Notes: generated by a model not told the origin, from the letters alone. DNA of 64,000 nucleotides from Aquimarina longa SW024 (GCF_001401755.1 NZ_KQ474104.1:141824-205823); one strand, 5' to 3'. Counted from the first letter of the stretch, positions 9,369 to 18,833 are shown. Translations and numbers: made by a program.

Positions 9369-9506
9369 ATGATAAACTATATATTAATATCCGCAATCTT
9401 TATCTGTCTTTTTTGTATTATTAAACAAATGCAAATAATGAATAGAATAGGAGAATCCTATAAAAACAGTAAACTACAGCAAGAAAAAATAATATCTTTG
9501 AAATAA
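9369..9506 (+). CDS. 45-residue single-pass membrane protein
   Basis: An ATG at 9369, 15 bp after the receptor stop, opens a 45-codon frame. Residues 3-19 (NYILISAIFICLFCIIK region) form one membrane helix with two cysteines, followed by a polar tail rich in Lys, Gln and Glu. The tight spacing, strand and amphipathic layout argue for a real small protein. I recognise no family. It may be an accessory subunit of the uptake system, or a chance ORF. Confidence 0.4.
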   Translation: MINYILISAIFICLFCIIKQMQIMNRIGESYKNSKLQQEKIISLK

Positions 9507-9546
9507 GGTAAAATCATTTTAATTGAACCACAAAAAAATAAAAATT

Positions 9547-9975
9547 ATGAAACGATCATTTGTATACTCAATCATAGGATTACTACTATTCATATCCTGT
9601 AATCAACTTTCTAAAGAAGAACAAGAGTTTGATGCACTTATGCAAAAAGTAATCAATGTACATGATGAAGTGATGCCCAAAATGGGAGAAATGAGTACTC
9701 TTATTAAAGAATTGGAAAGTAAAATAGATACTACTACACAAGGAAAATCATATGCAAAAGCACAACAAGATATAAAAGATTCATATGATTTTATGATGAC
9801 TTGGATGAGTGATTTTAGTGATCAATTTCCTCATGAAACAGAAAGCAGTAAAACAGATTCAAAAAAAATAGCTTCTCAGATGGAACTTCTTAAAAAAGAA
9901 GAAGTCAAAGTTATTGAATTAAAAAATCAGATCAATTCTAGTATTAAAAACGCTAAAGAATTACTAAAAAAGTAG
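9547..9975 (+). CDS. Small lipoprotein with helical, Glu/Lys-rich mature part
   Basis: I start at ATG 9547; a TTG eight codons upstream would put charged residues before the signal. The first 18 residues end in the lipobox LLFISC, giving a lipidated protein of 142 residues. The remainder (EEQEFDALMQKVINVHDEVMPKMGEMSTL and on) is predicted almost wholly helical with Met- and Lys-rich stretches, and contains VHDEVMPKM. I recognise no family. Its position after the receptor cluster, followed by an OmpA-like gene, suggests an envelope role. The 40-bp gap after the 45-residue ORF permits cotranscription. Confidence 0.75.
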   Translation: MKRSFVYSIIGLLLFISCNQLSKEEQEFDALMQKVINVHDEVMPKMGEMSTLIKELESKIDTTTQGKSYAKAQQDIKDSYDFMMTWMSDFSDQFPHETESSKTDSKKIASQMELLKKEEVKVIELKNQINSSIKNAKELLKK

Positions 9976-10036
9976 TCTTACTAGCTTGTTTTGATATTTA
10001 CAAAAATGTTATACTTTAGCAATTGCAACAAATCAT

Positions 10037-10873
10037 ATGGAAAAACCGATGAAAAAAAATATTTTATTTGCTTGTGTATTATTTATTTCAACTATATCTA
10101 TACAAGCTCAGAAAAAAAAAGATCTTCTTAAAGAAATAGATGATCTAAGATTAGAATTAAAAACAGCTAAAACTGAGATACACAATTCTAGAAAAAAGGA
10201 AAAAGCTACGCTTACAAAAGTTGAAAGCATGGAAGCACAAATGAAGGATCTAAAAGAAACTAATGCTTCTCTTTTAACCAATATGAGTAGTTTTACTCAA
10301 TTATCTAATCAAAAAGCTAAAAATCTAGAAACATCTCTTAAAAATCTTCAAGAAAAAGATAAGCAAATTAAAACCATTAATGATGCTATTACTAAAAGTG
10401 ATTCTATCAAATTAGCATCCTTAACCATTTTTAAAAATGCTATAGGTGGTGAAGCTAATATTGCTGTAAAAAACGGAGCTGTACTCATTACAATACCTAA
10501 TACTAAACTATTTGGTAGTAATGATAAAAACTATAAAATAGAAGAAAAAGCTAAAGGTGTTTTAGGAAAAATTGCAACAGCTCTTAATGCTAAACCTGGT
10601 TTAAAAATTAGTATTGAAGGTAATAGTAATGCATTGAATATTAAAGATAAAAGTATTGCAGATAATTGGGATCTTAGCTCTAAACAGGCTGCTGCTGTAG
10701 TGAGAATGCTACAAAATGATTTTAAAGTAGACCCGAAAAGAATGGAAGTTATAGGGAAAAGTGAATATGGCTCACAGAGTATAGAAACTGCTACTAGAAT
10801 TATAATCGATCCTAAGTTTGATGAATTCTATAGTCTTGTAAAAGAGAATATGAAGAATAATTCTAAAGGATAA
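10037..10873 (+). CDS. Exported coiled-coil protein with OmpA-like C-terminal domain
   Basis: A signal peptide (ending IQAQ), a Lys/Glu-rich coiled coil at about residues 28-125, and an OmpA/MotB-like domain at about 160-270 make up this 278-residue protein. The OmpA part shows SIEGNSN, NWDLSSKQAAAVVRML and MEVIGKSEYG, matching the family's NW-LS-RA helix, which contacts peptidoglycan. It probably tethers the envelope to the cell wall. Start is ATG 10037 or the in-frame ATG 10049, just before the signal peptide. A strong terminator follows at 10902. Confidence 0.82.
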   Translation: MEKPMKKNILFACVLFISTISIQAQKKKDLLKEIDDLRLELKTAKTEIHNSRKKEKATLTKVESMEAQMKDLKETNASLLTNMSSFTQLSNQKAKNLETSLKNLQEKDKQIKTINDAITKSDSIKLASLTIFKNAIGGEANIAVKNGAVLITIPNTKLFGSNDKNYKIEEKAKGVLGKIATALNAKPGLKISIEGNSNALNIKDKSIADNWDLSSKQAAAVVRMLQNDFKVDPKRMEVIGKSEYGSQSIETATRIIIDPKFDEFYSLVKENMKNNSKG

Positions 10874-10901
10874 AACGTAAGTAACAATCCTTGTTATATA
10901 T

Positions 10902-10934
10902 AAAAAAATCCGATCTAATGATCGGATTTTTTTT
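10902..10934 (+). terminator. Rho-independent terminator after the OmpA-like gene
   Basis: The stem AAAAATCCGATC / GATCGGATTTTT closes a TAAT loop and runs into eight T residues. It starts 28 bp after the stop codon and ends the transcript that precedes the broken MarR-GNAT gene. Confidence 0.9.
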
Positions 10935-11011
10935 ATGGCCTTAATTGTTATTTCTCAATAATCACACACATTTTCATTTTAAAACAATCTCCTGATTTTA
11001 TTCATTTTAAA

Positions 11012-11795
11012 CATTATTTTTTTAATCATGTAGGTATCATTGCTATTAGTACTCGATTAAGAATCCTTAGCGAACGAATGACCTAGGATGCTACAAAAAT
11101 TTATGAAATGTATAATGTAAATTTAAAACCAAAATGGTTTTCAGTTTTTTATATGGTATCTCATAATGATAAAAAATCAATTACAGAAATTGCTAACGAG
11201 ACTGGTCACTCTCATCCTTCTGTGAGTAAAATAGTTAGTGAAATGGATTGAAGAATTTGAATTTCTTTTAGATCAAAAATCAATATACCAGCGTGTAAAA
11301 GAGGTTAAAAAATATAGAGAAGCAGATGACATCACCATCGTTTCTTATGACCCAAAATATAAATCAGCTTTCAAAAAACTGAATGAAGAATGTATTACAA
11401 CATTTTTTAAGATGGAAGAAGCTGATTATAAAGCTTTAGATACCCCTAAAAAGTATATATTAGACTCTGGCGGAGGAATATTAATCGCTTTATATAACAA
11501 TGAACCTGTAGGTGTATATGCTTTAATAAAGATGAATAGTTGTATTTATGATTATGAGCTAGCAAAGATAGCTGTTTTCCTAAAAACCAAAGGAAAAGGT
11601 ATTGGGTGGATATTAAGCACCTCAATACTTAAAAAAACGAAAGTATTAGGCGCACAAAAAATATATTTAGAAAGTAATACTATTTTAAAACCTGCTATTA
11701 ATTTGTATCACAAACTAGGGTTTAAAAAAGTAGTAGGAAGTACAACGCCATACGAAAGATGTAATATACAGATGGAATTAGAATTAGAATTATAA
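11012..11795 (+). pseudogene. Decayed MarR-GNAT fusion (HTH regulator/N-acetyltransferase)
   Basis: The family is a roughly 310-residue MarR-type HTH domain joined to a GNAT acetyltransferase. Here the MarR part begins near 11012 (YFFNHVGIIAISTRLR) without a convincing start codon. It has an in-frame TAG at 11084-11086, resumes as KIYEMYNVNLKPKWFSVFY through the recognition helix (GHSHPSVSKIVSEM), and stops at 11249. The wing and dimer helices (roughly 60-80 residues) are missing. A frame shifted by +1 continues from 11238 with the linker helix (WIEEFEFLLDQK) and an intact GNAT domain to 11795, including the acetyl-CoA loop TKGKGIGW and LESNTILKPAINLYHKLGF. The GNAT piece alone (GTG at 11238, 185 residues) might still be translated. 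Confidence 0.82.
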
Positions 11796-11842
11796 GAATA
11801 CTATAAAATTATCTGATTAGTTCTTATCAGATACTAAAAAAA

Positions 11843-11871
11843 GAAGGTCGTACAATAAATGTACGACCTTC
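11843..11871 (-). terminator. Terminator shared by the dual GH18 gene and the GNAT remnant
   Basis: A perfect 12-bp stem (GAAGGTCGTACA and complement) closes an ATAAA loop. On the minus strand it is followed by a run of T (the A-run at 11836-11842), so it ends the chitinase transcript 40 bp past its stop. It lies between convergent units and may work less well for the plus strand. Confidence 0.85.
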
Positions 11872-11910
11872 ATCAATTAAATATTAAGATCTTATTTAGG
11901 TTATTGCTTA

Positions 11911-14900
11911 TTAACGCTTAATAAACTTACCTGTTGTCTTATTTTTATTTGCCGAAATAGTATAAAAATACATTCCAGACTCTAAATTTCCAATATCAAA
12001 TCTCTTAGTATCTTCACCCGCATTAAGTCTATTGTTTTCAAAACTTAACACTTCTAATCCACTAGTATTAAATATCTGAAGGCTAAAAGTAGTTGTAGCT
12101 CTTCCTGATTTAGCAACTGCTGGATCCATAGTAATACTAATTGAATTACCAGAAACTGGGTTAGGGAACACTTTTCCTATATCACTAGATTTAGAAGCAA
12201 GACCATTTCTACTAGAAAGTCCATCTAAATATGCTCTATGACTTGAAGAAAAAGAAGAGTTATTATGTAAATCCCAGTTTATAGACCACGTCATCAATCC
12301 TCTAAAAGTAGGATATGTTGATGCAGTAGTATATTTTCTATTAGGATAAGAAGTTCCTTTAATCAAGTAATCTAATGCCTGTTGTACAACAGCTTCAGAA
12401 GTATAACCGCTTCCTGCCGCATTTGTAGTTGATGGCAATCCGATAGCAACCTGATCTGCTCTAAGACCTGAGAAAGTAAGTCCTGTTTGTGCAACAGGGA
12501 ATCCTGTAATTAACATTTCTGCCATTGCTACATGAAAATCTGCTGTTGCTGGTTGGTATACTTTACCATCTCTTCCAGCCATAGATCCTGTATTATAATG
12601 CTGTACATGTATATAATTCATTTCACTTCGCAATGCATCAATTAAAGGTAAATATGCTCCATATACACCTGTATAATTACCATAACCACCTTGTACATAA
12701 GCAGTTTCTGGAGCCATACTTAATATAAACTTACTAGCTCCTATATTAGCTCTAATTTCTTTTGTAGCTTCAATAAGATACTTAATTTTTGGTGTAGTTG
12801 GATTTCTAAAGTCAGTATCTCCATTATTTAATGAAAGTGAACTTCCTTCTAAATCAATATCTAAACCATCAAAACCATAGGTATTGATAATATTAATCAT
12901 AGAACTTACGAACTCATTCTTCTCAACTTCATTATTTAATTCTACTCTAGCATTAGCTCCTCCTATAGAAATTAATACTTTCTTACCGCGGCTTCTTACT
13001 GTTGCAACATCATTAATAAAGGCCTGAGTATCGCCATTATAAATTTCGAATGGACTAAACTGCATATCTGCAGTACTACCAGACTTAGGCTCTGCAAAAG
13101 CAACACAAACTACATCCCAATCAGTAGATACTTCACTTAATCTTGGAGTAGTAGATCCGTTATCAAAATTATGCCAGTATCCTACTAATATTTTACTTGG
13201 TAAATCACTAGGAGTCACTATCACTTTTTCTCTAATATCAACTGCTTCTGATGTACCTTTTTTACCATCAGTATCCGTAGCTGTAGCAGTTAATGAATAA
13301 CTTGTAGATTGTGCATTAGTAATTGTATATGAATATGGACTTGTAGTATCTTCTCCTAATTTAGTAGTTCCATTATAAAACTCTACTTTAGAAACAACTC
13401 CTTTAGCAGTAACATTAGCATTTACAACAATTGCACTTCCTTTTTCGTATGTTGATCCATTTACTGGAGAAGTTATTGTAACTACAGGTGCATCTCCTGC
13501 TCCACATTTACCAGTTTTAGTCCAAGCATCTTGCCAATGTAATCCAGTACCAGGTGCATATGCCCATGCAGATGCAGAAGAACACCATCCAGGAATATTA
13601 CACTTAAATTTATATCCGTCATTTTGTACTTCTTCATCTTGTCCATAAGAAGTTCCTGCGCTATATTGTGATAATCCTGCGCAATCACTTCCATTGCCTC
13701 CGCCATCTTTTACTTTTACAATAATAGAAACTACAGCAGAAGTAGCTGTTTTGTTACCATCATCAGTTGCTTTAGCCGTTATAGAATAGTTACCTATAGC
13801 AGCATTTTCCCATACATACTCATATGGAGCCGTAGCATCTTCTCCTAATTTAGTCGTTCCATTATAAAATTCTACTTTAGAAACTGTACCATCTTTATCT
13901 GATGCATCTGCTGCTATAGTAACTGACGCTCCAGCCTCGTAAGTAGCTCCATTTTTAGGAAGAGTTAGACTAATAACTGGAGCAACATTTCCTGTATCAT
14001 CTCCACAAGGACCTATTTTTTCCCATACTCCACCTTTTTCTGGATTCTGGTTTTGTGTCCACCACTTAGCTCTATAATGTACATTGTTATATTTCACATC
14101 TTTTCCTCCAGTATATACTGCTGTAGCTGACCATTCTGGATAAGCATCACATTTATTACCAACTACCTTAGTAACTACTATAGAAATTTCAGAAGATGTT
14201 GTCATCCCTCCTTTATCATCTGTTGCTTTAGCTGTTAATGTATATGTACCTGCTGCAACATCTGCCCATACATACTCATATGGAGCTGTAGTATCTTCTC
14301 CTAATTTAGTAGTTCCATTATAAAACTCTACTGTAGTAACTGTACCATCTTTATCTGATGCTTCAGCAGTTATAGAAACTGATGCTCCAGCTTTATAAGT
14401 AGCTCCATCTACAGGAGATGTAATACTAACTCTAGGAAGAACATTAACATCGTTTCCAACTGTTATAGAAACTTCAGTAGATGTTGTCATTCCATCTTTA
14501 TCATCTGTGGCCTTAGCTGTTAATACATATGTCCCCGCAGCAACATTTGCCCATGAATATTCATATGGAGCAGTAGTATCTTCTCCTAGTTTAGTCGTTC
14601 CATTATAAAACTCTACTTTAGCAACTGTACCATCTTCATCAGACGCATTTGCAGTTATAGCAACTGATGCTCCTGTTTCAAAAGTAGCTCCATCTACAGG
14701 AGATGTAATACTAACTTTAGGTAATATGTTATCATTTTTATTAACTGTTATAGAAACAGCAGGGGAAGATCTTTTTGTTCCTCCTTTATTATCTGTCGCT
14801 TTAGCAGTTAGTTTATAAGTCCCTGCTTCAACACCTGCCCATACATACTCATATGGAGCTGTAGTGTCTTCTCCTAATTTAGTAGTTCCGTTATAAAACT

Positions 14901-16587
14901 CTACTTTAGTAATTGTACCATCTTCATCTGATGCAACTGCAGTAATCGTAACTGATGCTCCAGCCTCATAAGTAGCACCTTCTACAGGAGATGTAATACT
15001 AACTTTAGGTAATATGTTTCTAGGAGTTCCATCAGCAAATACCTCATTAATCTTATTAACTAAAGGAGATTTTACATCAGACCATCTTTTTAATTTTCTA
15101 CCAAAAGATGTTACAGAACCTCCAAATTCTAAATCTCCATAAGCTGTCCAAATTATCGCTCCACCAAGATCATTGTCTTTAATAAATTGTGCTTTAATCC
15201 CTATAGATTCTTCATCATCATAGCTTAAGAAATATTTTCCTTTTACTAAATAAGGAACTTTAGCTTCATCATCCCATTTTCTAGTCCATCCACTATTTGG
15301 TGATAATGCTTTTTGTTTAATAAAGAAATAATTTGGTGTTCCGTCATATACTTCTTTTGGCCAGTTATCGTAATCCGCTGCAGTTTGTATAGGACCGTCA
15401 GGTTCTACTGTTTCTGCTCGTTTTACTGTTTCTCCATTAAGATCCGCTTCTCCTTTTGTTATTACCCCTCTTCCATAGAAAGGTGCTCCAAAACATATTT
15501 TATTTTTTGGAACCCCTAATTCTATAAGCTTGTCTAGGGTAGATTGCCAATTAAAGAAAGGTACTTCTGCTCCTGTGTGCGTATATAGAGGTGCATTATG
15601 ATTTGCTTTATTTGACCAACCTCCATTAAAATCATAGGTCATCATATTAAAATAGTCCATATTACTAACTAAGTTTGACCAATTGAATCCTCCTAATTTT
15701 CTTGGATCTGCAGACATAGCTGCTGTAATTAATTTATCAGAACCTATTTCATTTCTTAGTTCTTTTATTAAATTTTCAAAGTTTCCAAAATCAGCTTCTG
15801 TTCCTGTAAAATTCATCCCTGAATAAGGTCCCGGGTACTCCCAGTCAAAATCAATACCATCAAAACCAATCGCTATCAATCTTTTACAATCAGCTATAAA
15901 CTTTGCTCTTTTTACTGGATCAGCTGCCATTTCAGGAAAATGTTTGCACATACTCCATCCACCAAGTGACGCCATTAATTTCACTCCTTTTTGACGAGCC
16001 AATTCTATTATCCCAGGAGCTCCTCCTTCTTTTTTAAGAGGTAATGGTAAGCCACCACTTAACCCCCATACAGGATGTTCCCAAGTAGTACCTTCGAAAT
16101 CTACAACAAAACCTTGAGCTTCCGCACGTTTTTTAATATCTTCATTGATATAATTAACATACTCTAACTCTCCGAATAAAAGGTGTAAATCCCAACTACT
16201 ATACAAATCTGTATAAAACAAATCTGCTGGTTCTTGAGTTACCCCTTCTTGATGAATTTTTTTATTTCTATGGTCACCACTGTGTAATGATCCATCTCTA
16301 GCTACCCCAAAAAAGGAATAATTTAGGATCGTATACTTAGAATAATCAATATTTAAATGAGTTAAAGCTCCTGCACTAGGCACTCCTGCCTTACTATTTT
16401 TCCATGCATCCCAATTGGATACATATCCAATAATTTGCTTCTGATGATCCGAAGTTCTTGCTTTACCTCCCGTGTCTACTTGTGCAAAACTTATGCTAGA
16501 CAAGCATAATAAGATTAAAAGCAAAGGTATTTTCAGTTGTGATTTTTGAAAACACCAGACTTTAAAAGTTTGTGTTGATTTTTTCAT
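11911..16587 (-). CDS. chiA: T9SS-secreted chitinase with two GH18 domains (ChiA-like)
   Basis: This 1558-residue enzyme has the size and layout of Flavobacterium johnsoniae ChiA. Order: signal peptide (about 1-36, ending SFAQ); GH18 domain one (about 50-515), catalytic DGIDFDWEYPGP near residue 242, acid Glu present; three Ig-like modules (about 525-805); a CBM5/12-type module (CDAYPEW to KIGPC, about 812-866); a fourth Ig; a second chitin-binding module (about 966-1029, GWCSS and WAYAPGTG); a fifth Ig; GH18 domain two (about 1130-1460), catalytic DGLDIDLEG near 1242; and a T9SS type A sorting domain (about 1468-1558, VFPNPVSG to KFIKR). The first GH18 looks processive-like with insertions, the second shorter and bacterial ChiD-like. 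It should cut crystalline chitin outside the cell. A 1.4-kb spacer separates it from a divergent LytTR regulator. Confidence 0.95.
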   Translation of the reverse strand: MKKSTQTFKVWCFQKSQLKIPLLLILLCLSSISFAQVDTGGKARTSDHQKQIIGYVSNWDAWKNSKAGVPSAGALTHLNIDYSKYTILNYSFFGVARDGSLHSGDHRNKKIHQEGVTQEPADLFYTDLYSSWDLHLLFGELEYVNYINEDIKKRAEAQGFVVDFEGTTWEHPVWGLSGGLPLPLKKEGGAPGIIELARQKGVKLMASLGGWSMCKHFPEMAADPVKRAKFIADCKRLIAIGFDGIDFDWEYPGPYSGMNFTGTEADFGNFENLIKELRNEIGSDKLITAAMSADPRKLGGFNWSNLVSNMDYFNMMTYDFNGGWSNKANHNAPLYTHTGAEVPFFNWQSTLDKLIELGVPKNKICFGAPFYGRGVITKGEADLNGETVKRAETVEPDGPIQTAADYDNWPKEVYDGTPNYFFIKQKALSPNSGWTRKWDDEAKVPYLVKGKYFLSYDDEESIGIKAQFIKDNDLGGAIIWTAYGDLEFGGSVTSFGRKLKRWSDVKSPLVNKINEVFADGTPRNILPKVSITSPVEGATYEAGASVTITAVASDEDGTITKVEFYNGTTKLGEDTTAPYEYVWAGVEAGTYKLTAKATDNKGGTKRSSPAVSITVNKNDNILPKVSITSPVDGATFETGASVAITANASDEDGTVAKVEFYNGTTKLGEDTTAPYEYSWANVAAGTYVLTAKATDDKDGMTTSTEVSITVGNDVNVLPRVSITSPVDGATYKAGASVSITAEASDKDGTVTTVEFYNGTTKLGEDTTAPYEYVWADVAAGTYTLTAKATDDKGGMTTSSEISIVVTKVVGNKCDAYPEWSATAVYTGGKDVKYNNVHYRAKWWTQNQNPEKGGVWEKIGPCGDDTGNVAPVISLTLPKNGATYEAGASVTIAADASDKDGTVSKVEFYNGTTKLGEDATAPYEYVWENAAIGNYSITAKATDDGNKTATSAVVSIIVKVKDGGGNGSDCAGLSQYSAGTSYGQDEEVQNDGYKFKCNIPGWCSSASAWAYAPGTGLHWQDAWTKTGKCGAGDAPVVTITSPVNGSTYEKGSAIVVNANVTAKGVVSKVEFYNGTTKLGEDTTSPYSYTITNAQSTSYSLTATATDTDGKKGTSEAVDIREKVIVTPSDLPSKILVGYWHNFDNGSTTPRLSEVSTDWDVVCVAFAEPKSGSTADMQFSPFEIYNGDTQAFINDVATVRSRGKKVLISIGGANARVELNNEVEKNEFVSSMINIINTYGFDGLDIDLEGSSLSLNNGDTDFRNPTTPKIKYLIEATKEIRANIGASKFILSMAPETAYVQGGYGNYTGVYGAYLPLIDALRSEMNYIHVQHYNTGSMAGRDGKVYQPATADFHVAMAEMLITGFPVAQTGLTFSGLRADQVAIGLPSTTNAAGSGYTSEAVVQQALDYLIKGTSYPNRKYTTASTYPTFRGLMTWSINWDLHNNSSFSSSHRAYLDGLSSRNGLASKSSDIGKVFPNPVSGNSISITMDPAVAKSGRATTTFSLQIFNTSGLEVLSFENNRLNAGEDTKRFDIGNLESGMYFYTISANKNKTTGKFIKR
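13220..15010 (-). repeat. Five near-identical Ig-like modules within the dual GH18 gene
   Basis: Modules of about 270 bp recur, three in tandem (about 14170-15010) and two more separated by chitin-binding modules. All share the core KVEFYNGTTKLGED and its DNA is almost unchanged between copies (for example near 13350, 13850, 14290, 14590 and 14870). High DNA identity suggests recent amplification or gene conversion and makes copy number changeable. Confidence 0.85.
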
Positions 16588-17990
16588 AATTTTCTAATTA
16601 AGTTAAGGTTTGTGTTATTTTATAAACGAAAACGTTATAGTTTAAAGTGAAATTAGAAAAAACATAAAAGCTCATGAAACTAATTAGCTGAATGGTTTAA
16701 AAACATAGACTTTCAGTTAAAAAAAAGTAATAAAATGCATTTATTAGTAATCTATATTCCCTATATAAATAGTAGATAATTGATTTTTAATGAAAAAATA
16801 CCCCTATTTTAATCAACAATAAAAGAAGATATTGCTTACTTTTTATAATAAAAAACTATATAATTCACTAAAAAAACACTCTTACAACTTCTATGAAAGA
16901 AGCCTACATATTCTAAAATTAATTTTAAAACATGATACATCTAGTTTAAAGTCATTAGTTAACATCATACTATAATCTATACTTTTTTAATAGTATATCT
17001 CTTCTTGATTTTGCAAAAAGAACATCTCTTTAATAATCAGTGTCAATCCAAAATCATAGCCTTTTATAATTTATTTCCTGTTATAAAAAAATCGATAGTA
17101 TTGCTTTTTTTGTATAAAACATAAATCTAAAACCCACAACTTTTGTACAAACAAAACTCTGTATAGTAATTATGTATGCTATAGTCGCATTTAGTTCTTT
17201 CATTATATTCATCGTACAGTATAATTTTGTTTTTAACTCTCTTACATTTAGCCACAAGTCCTAATTACCTGATTATAATACTCATAACAAATTGTAGATT
17301 AAAAATGAATTTACTTATCTTCATTCTCTAATAGTAAATATAGGATTGACTTAAGTAGTTGAATTTATAACTATTAATTATTTTATAATAGAGAACCCAT
17401 AATAAACAAGGAATGATTTAATAAAAATCAGAGGTGAGATCATATACTATGATCATTTTTTTGAGGTCTAAAATGTTCATGTTTCTTTTTTTGTTATATC
17501 AGATCTAATGATCCTAATCATCTTATTTCTTATATAAAATGTTTAAGTATTTATAAAAATAGAATTGTCTGATTTCTTATATTATGTGTTCATTAATACA
17601 ATTTGCTTTTTTTTGACTAAAGATTTAGTCAATCAATTTAGAAAGTCATAAAAACCAATTAAAACATTTGATTTTTGATATAATAGCAAAGTACTTTTGT
17701 TTCGTTTTTCTGAGCTAAAAATTTTCCTTAATAATTTTAAATAAAGAATAAAAGACCATAAATAGAAGTTTTTTTCTTATTTTTAAGAATAGATTTTTTA
17801 CACAAACACAACTATTTACACATAAAAAGTTTGCTTTTCCTCCAAAAAAGCTTTAAAACAAGTTTTAATTTTATTAGTAAACAATAAAATACAATTAATC
17901 TAGTTTGGGTTACTAATTTGTAAATATTAACCTACTTATAACTGATATGGAATGTTCCCAAAGCAATCCGTATTGTTTTATCAATTTGCT
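16588..17990. other. 1.4-kb gene-less AT-rich spacer between chitinase and LytTR gene
   Basis: Neither strand holds an ORF above 60 residues or a recognisable RNA. It must contain the divergent promoters of the dual GH18 gene and the LytTR regulator, but no clear TAnnTTTG box was found near either start. The one marked motif is GACTAAA-GA-TTTAGTC at 17615-17630. The length could accommodate a long untranslated leader, an unannotated RNA or a decayed gene. Confidence 0.6.
17615..17630. promoter_or_regulatory. 7-2-7 palindrome, possible operator
   Basis: GACTAAA and TTTAGTC are perfect arms around GA. It lies about 360 bp before the orphan LytTR regulator, in the chitinase-regulator spacer. 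A dimeric regulator could bind here. No direct evidence supports it. Confidence 0.3.
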
Positions 17991-18725
17991 ATGAAAATAA
18001 AATGTTTATTACTTGACGATGATTCTTTGTCATTATATATTTTGAAAAAACACTTAGAGTCTTTTGAAAATTATGAAGTTGTTTCCACTTGTCATACTCC
18101 TAGTGAGGCTTTTGATATGCTGAGTAAACATTCAATTGATTTAATTTTTGTAGACATACATATGCCTCAAATCAATGGTTTAGAATTTATTAAAAAACTA
18201 AAAAAACCTCCAATACTTATTATAGTTACTTCTGATCCTGATTTTGCTGTACAAGGGTTTGAACTTGGAGTAATAGATTATTTAATAAAACCTATACATC
18301 TAGGGCGATTGGCTAAATCTCTAAATAAGGTATCACGAATGTTACAAAACAATGAAACATTAAAAGAATACCTTAATCAACAATCCGAAGATCACATTTT
18401 CATAAAAGTTGATAAAAAAATGATCAAAATACCTATTGATGAAATACTTTATATCGAAAGCTTGAAAGATTACGTAAGTATAAAAACAGTATCTAAGAAT
18501 TATGTTACACATTACAATTTAGCTGCAATTACAAGACTACTTCCTGAATATCTTTTTATGAGAATTCATCGATCATATACTATAGCTATTAATAAAGTTA
18601 AAGCTATAAGCAAGAATTGTATCGAGATTGATAATAAATCAATTCCTATAGGTAGAAATTATATAAAAACTGTTAAAGGAAAAATTATCAATGGAGGAGT
18701 TGTCAATTACTTAATAAAGGATTAA
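17991..18725 (+). CDS. Orphan LytTR-family response regulator among the chitinase genes
   Basis: Start chosen at ATG 17991 (MKIKCLLLDDDSL), the normal receiver N-terminus; an ATG 13 codons upstream adds only unrelated residues. The 244-residue protein has a receiver domain (about 1-118; acidic pocket DDD, phospho-acceptor Asp in FVDIHMPQINGLEF, Thr in VTSD, Lys in YLIKPIH) and a LytTR DNA-binding domain (about 140-240; FIKVDKKMIKI, YIESLKDYVSI, RIHRSYTIAI, IPIGRNY). It lacks an adjacent kinase, unlike the regulator at 28262. Lying between the dual GH18 and the single GH18 gene, it probably controls chitinase expression, perhaps with the LytS kinase at 28987 or another elsewhere. Confidence 0.88.
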   Translation: MKIKCLLLDDDSLSLYILKKHLESFENYEVVSTCHTPSEAFDMLSKHSIDLIFVDIHMPQINGLEFIKKLKKPPILIIVTSDPDFAVQGFELGVIDYLIKPIHLGRLAKSLNKVSRMLQNNETLKEYLNQQSEDHIFIKVDKKMIKIPIDEILYIESLKDYVSIKTVSKNYVTHYNLAAITRLLPEYLFMRIHRSYTIAINKVKAISKNCIEIDNKSIPIGRNYIKTVKGKIINGGVVNYLIKD

Positions 18726-18833
18726 AAAACATAAATTATATGATACTTATTCTATTTTTTACGAAGTGATTATATAAAATGTAATATATAATTTCAACAG
18801 ATAAACTAAATAAATTTTAGATTTGACATCAAT

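Noticed and set aside
13482..13706. Second minus-strand frame within the dual GH18 gene
   Set aside because: It is an out-of-frame shadow of the chitin-binding and Ig region, created by the low-complexity composition of the gene.
13220..15010. Possible CRISPR array because of regular repeats
   Set aside because: The repeats are about 270 bp, encode Ig modules in frame, and have no short direct repeats with unique spacers.
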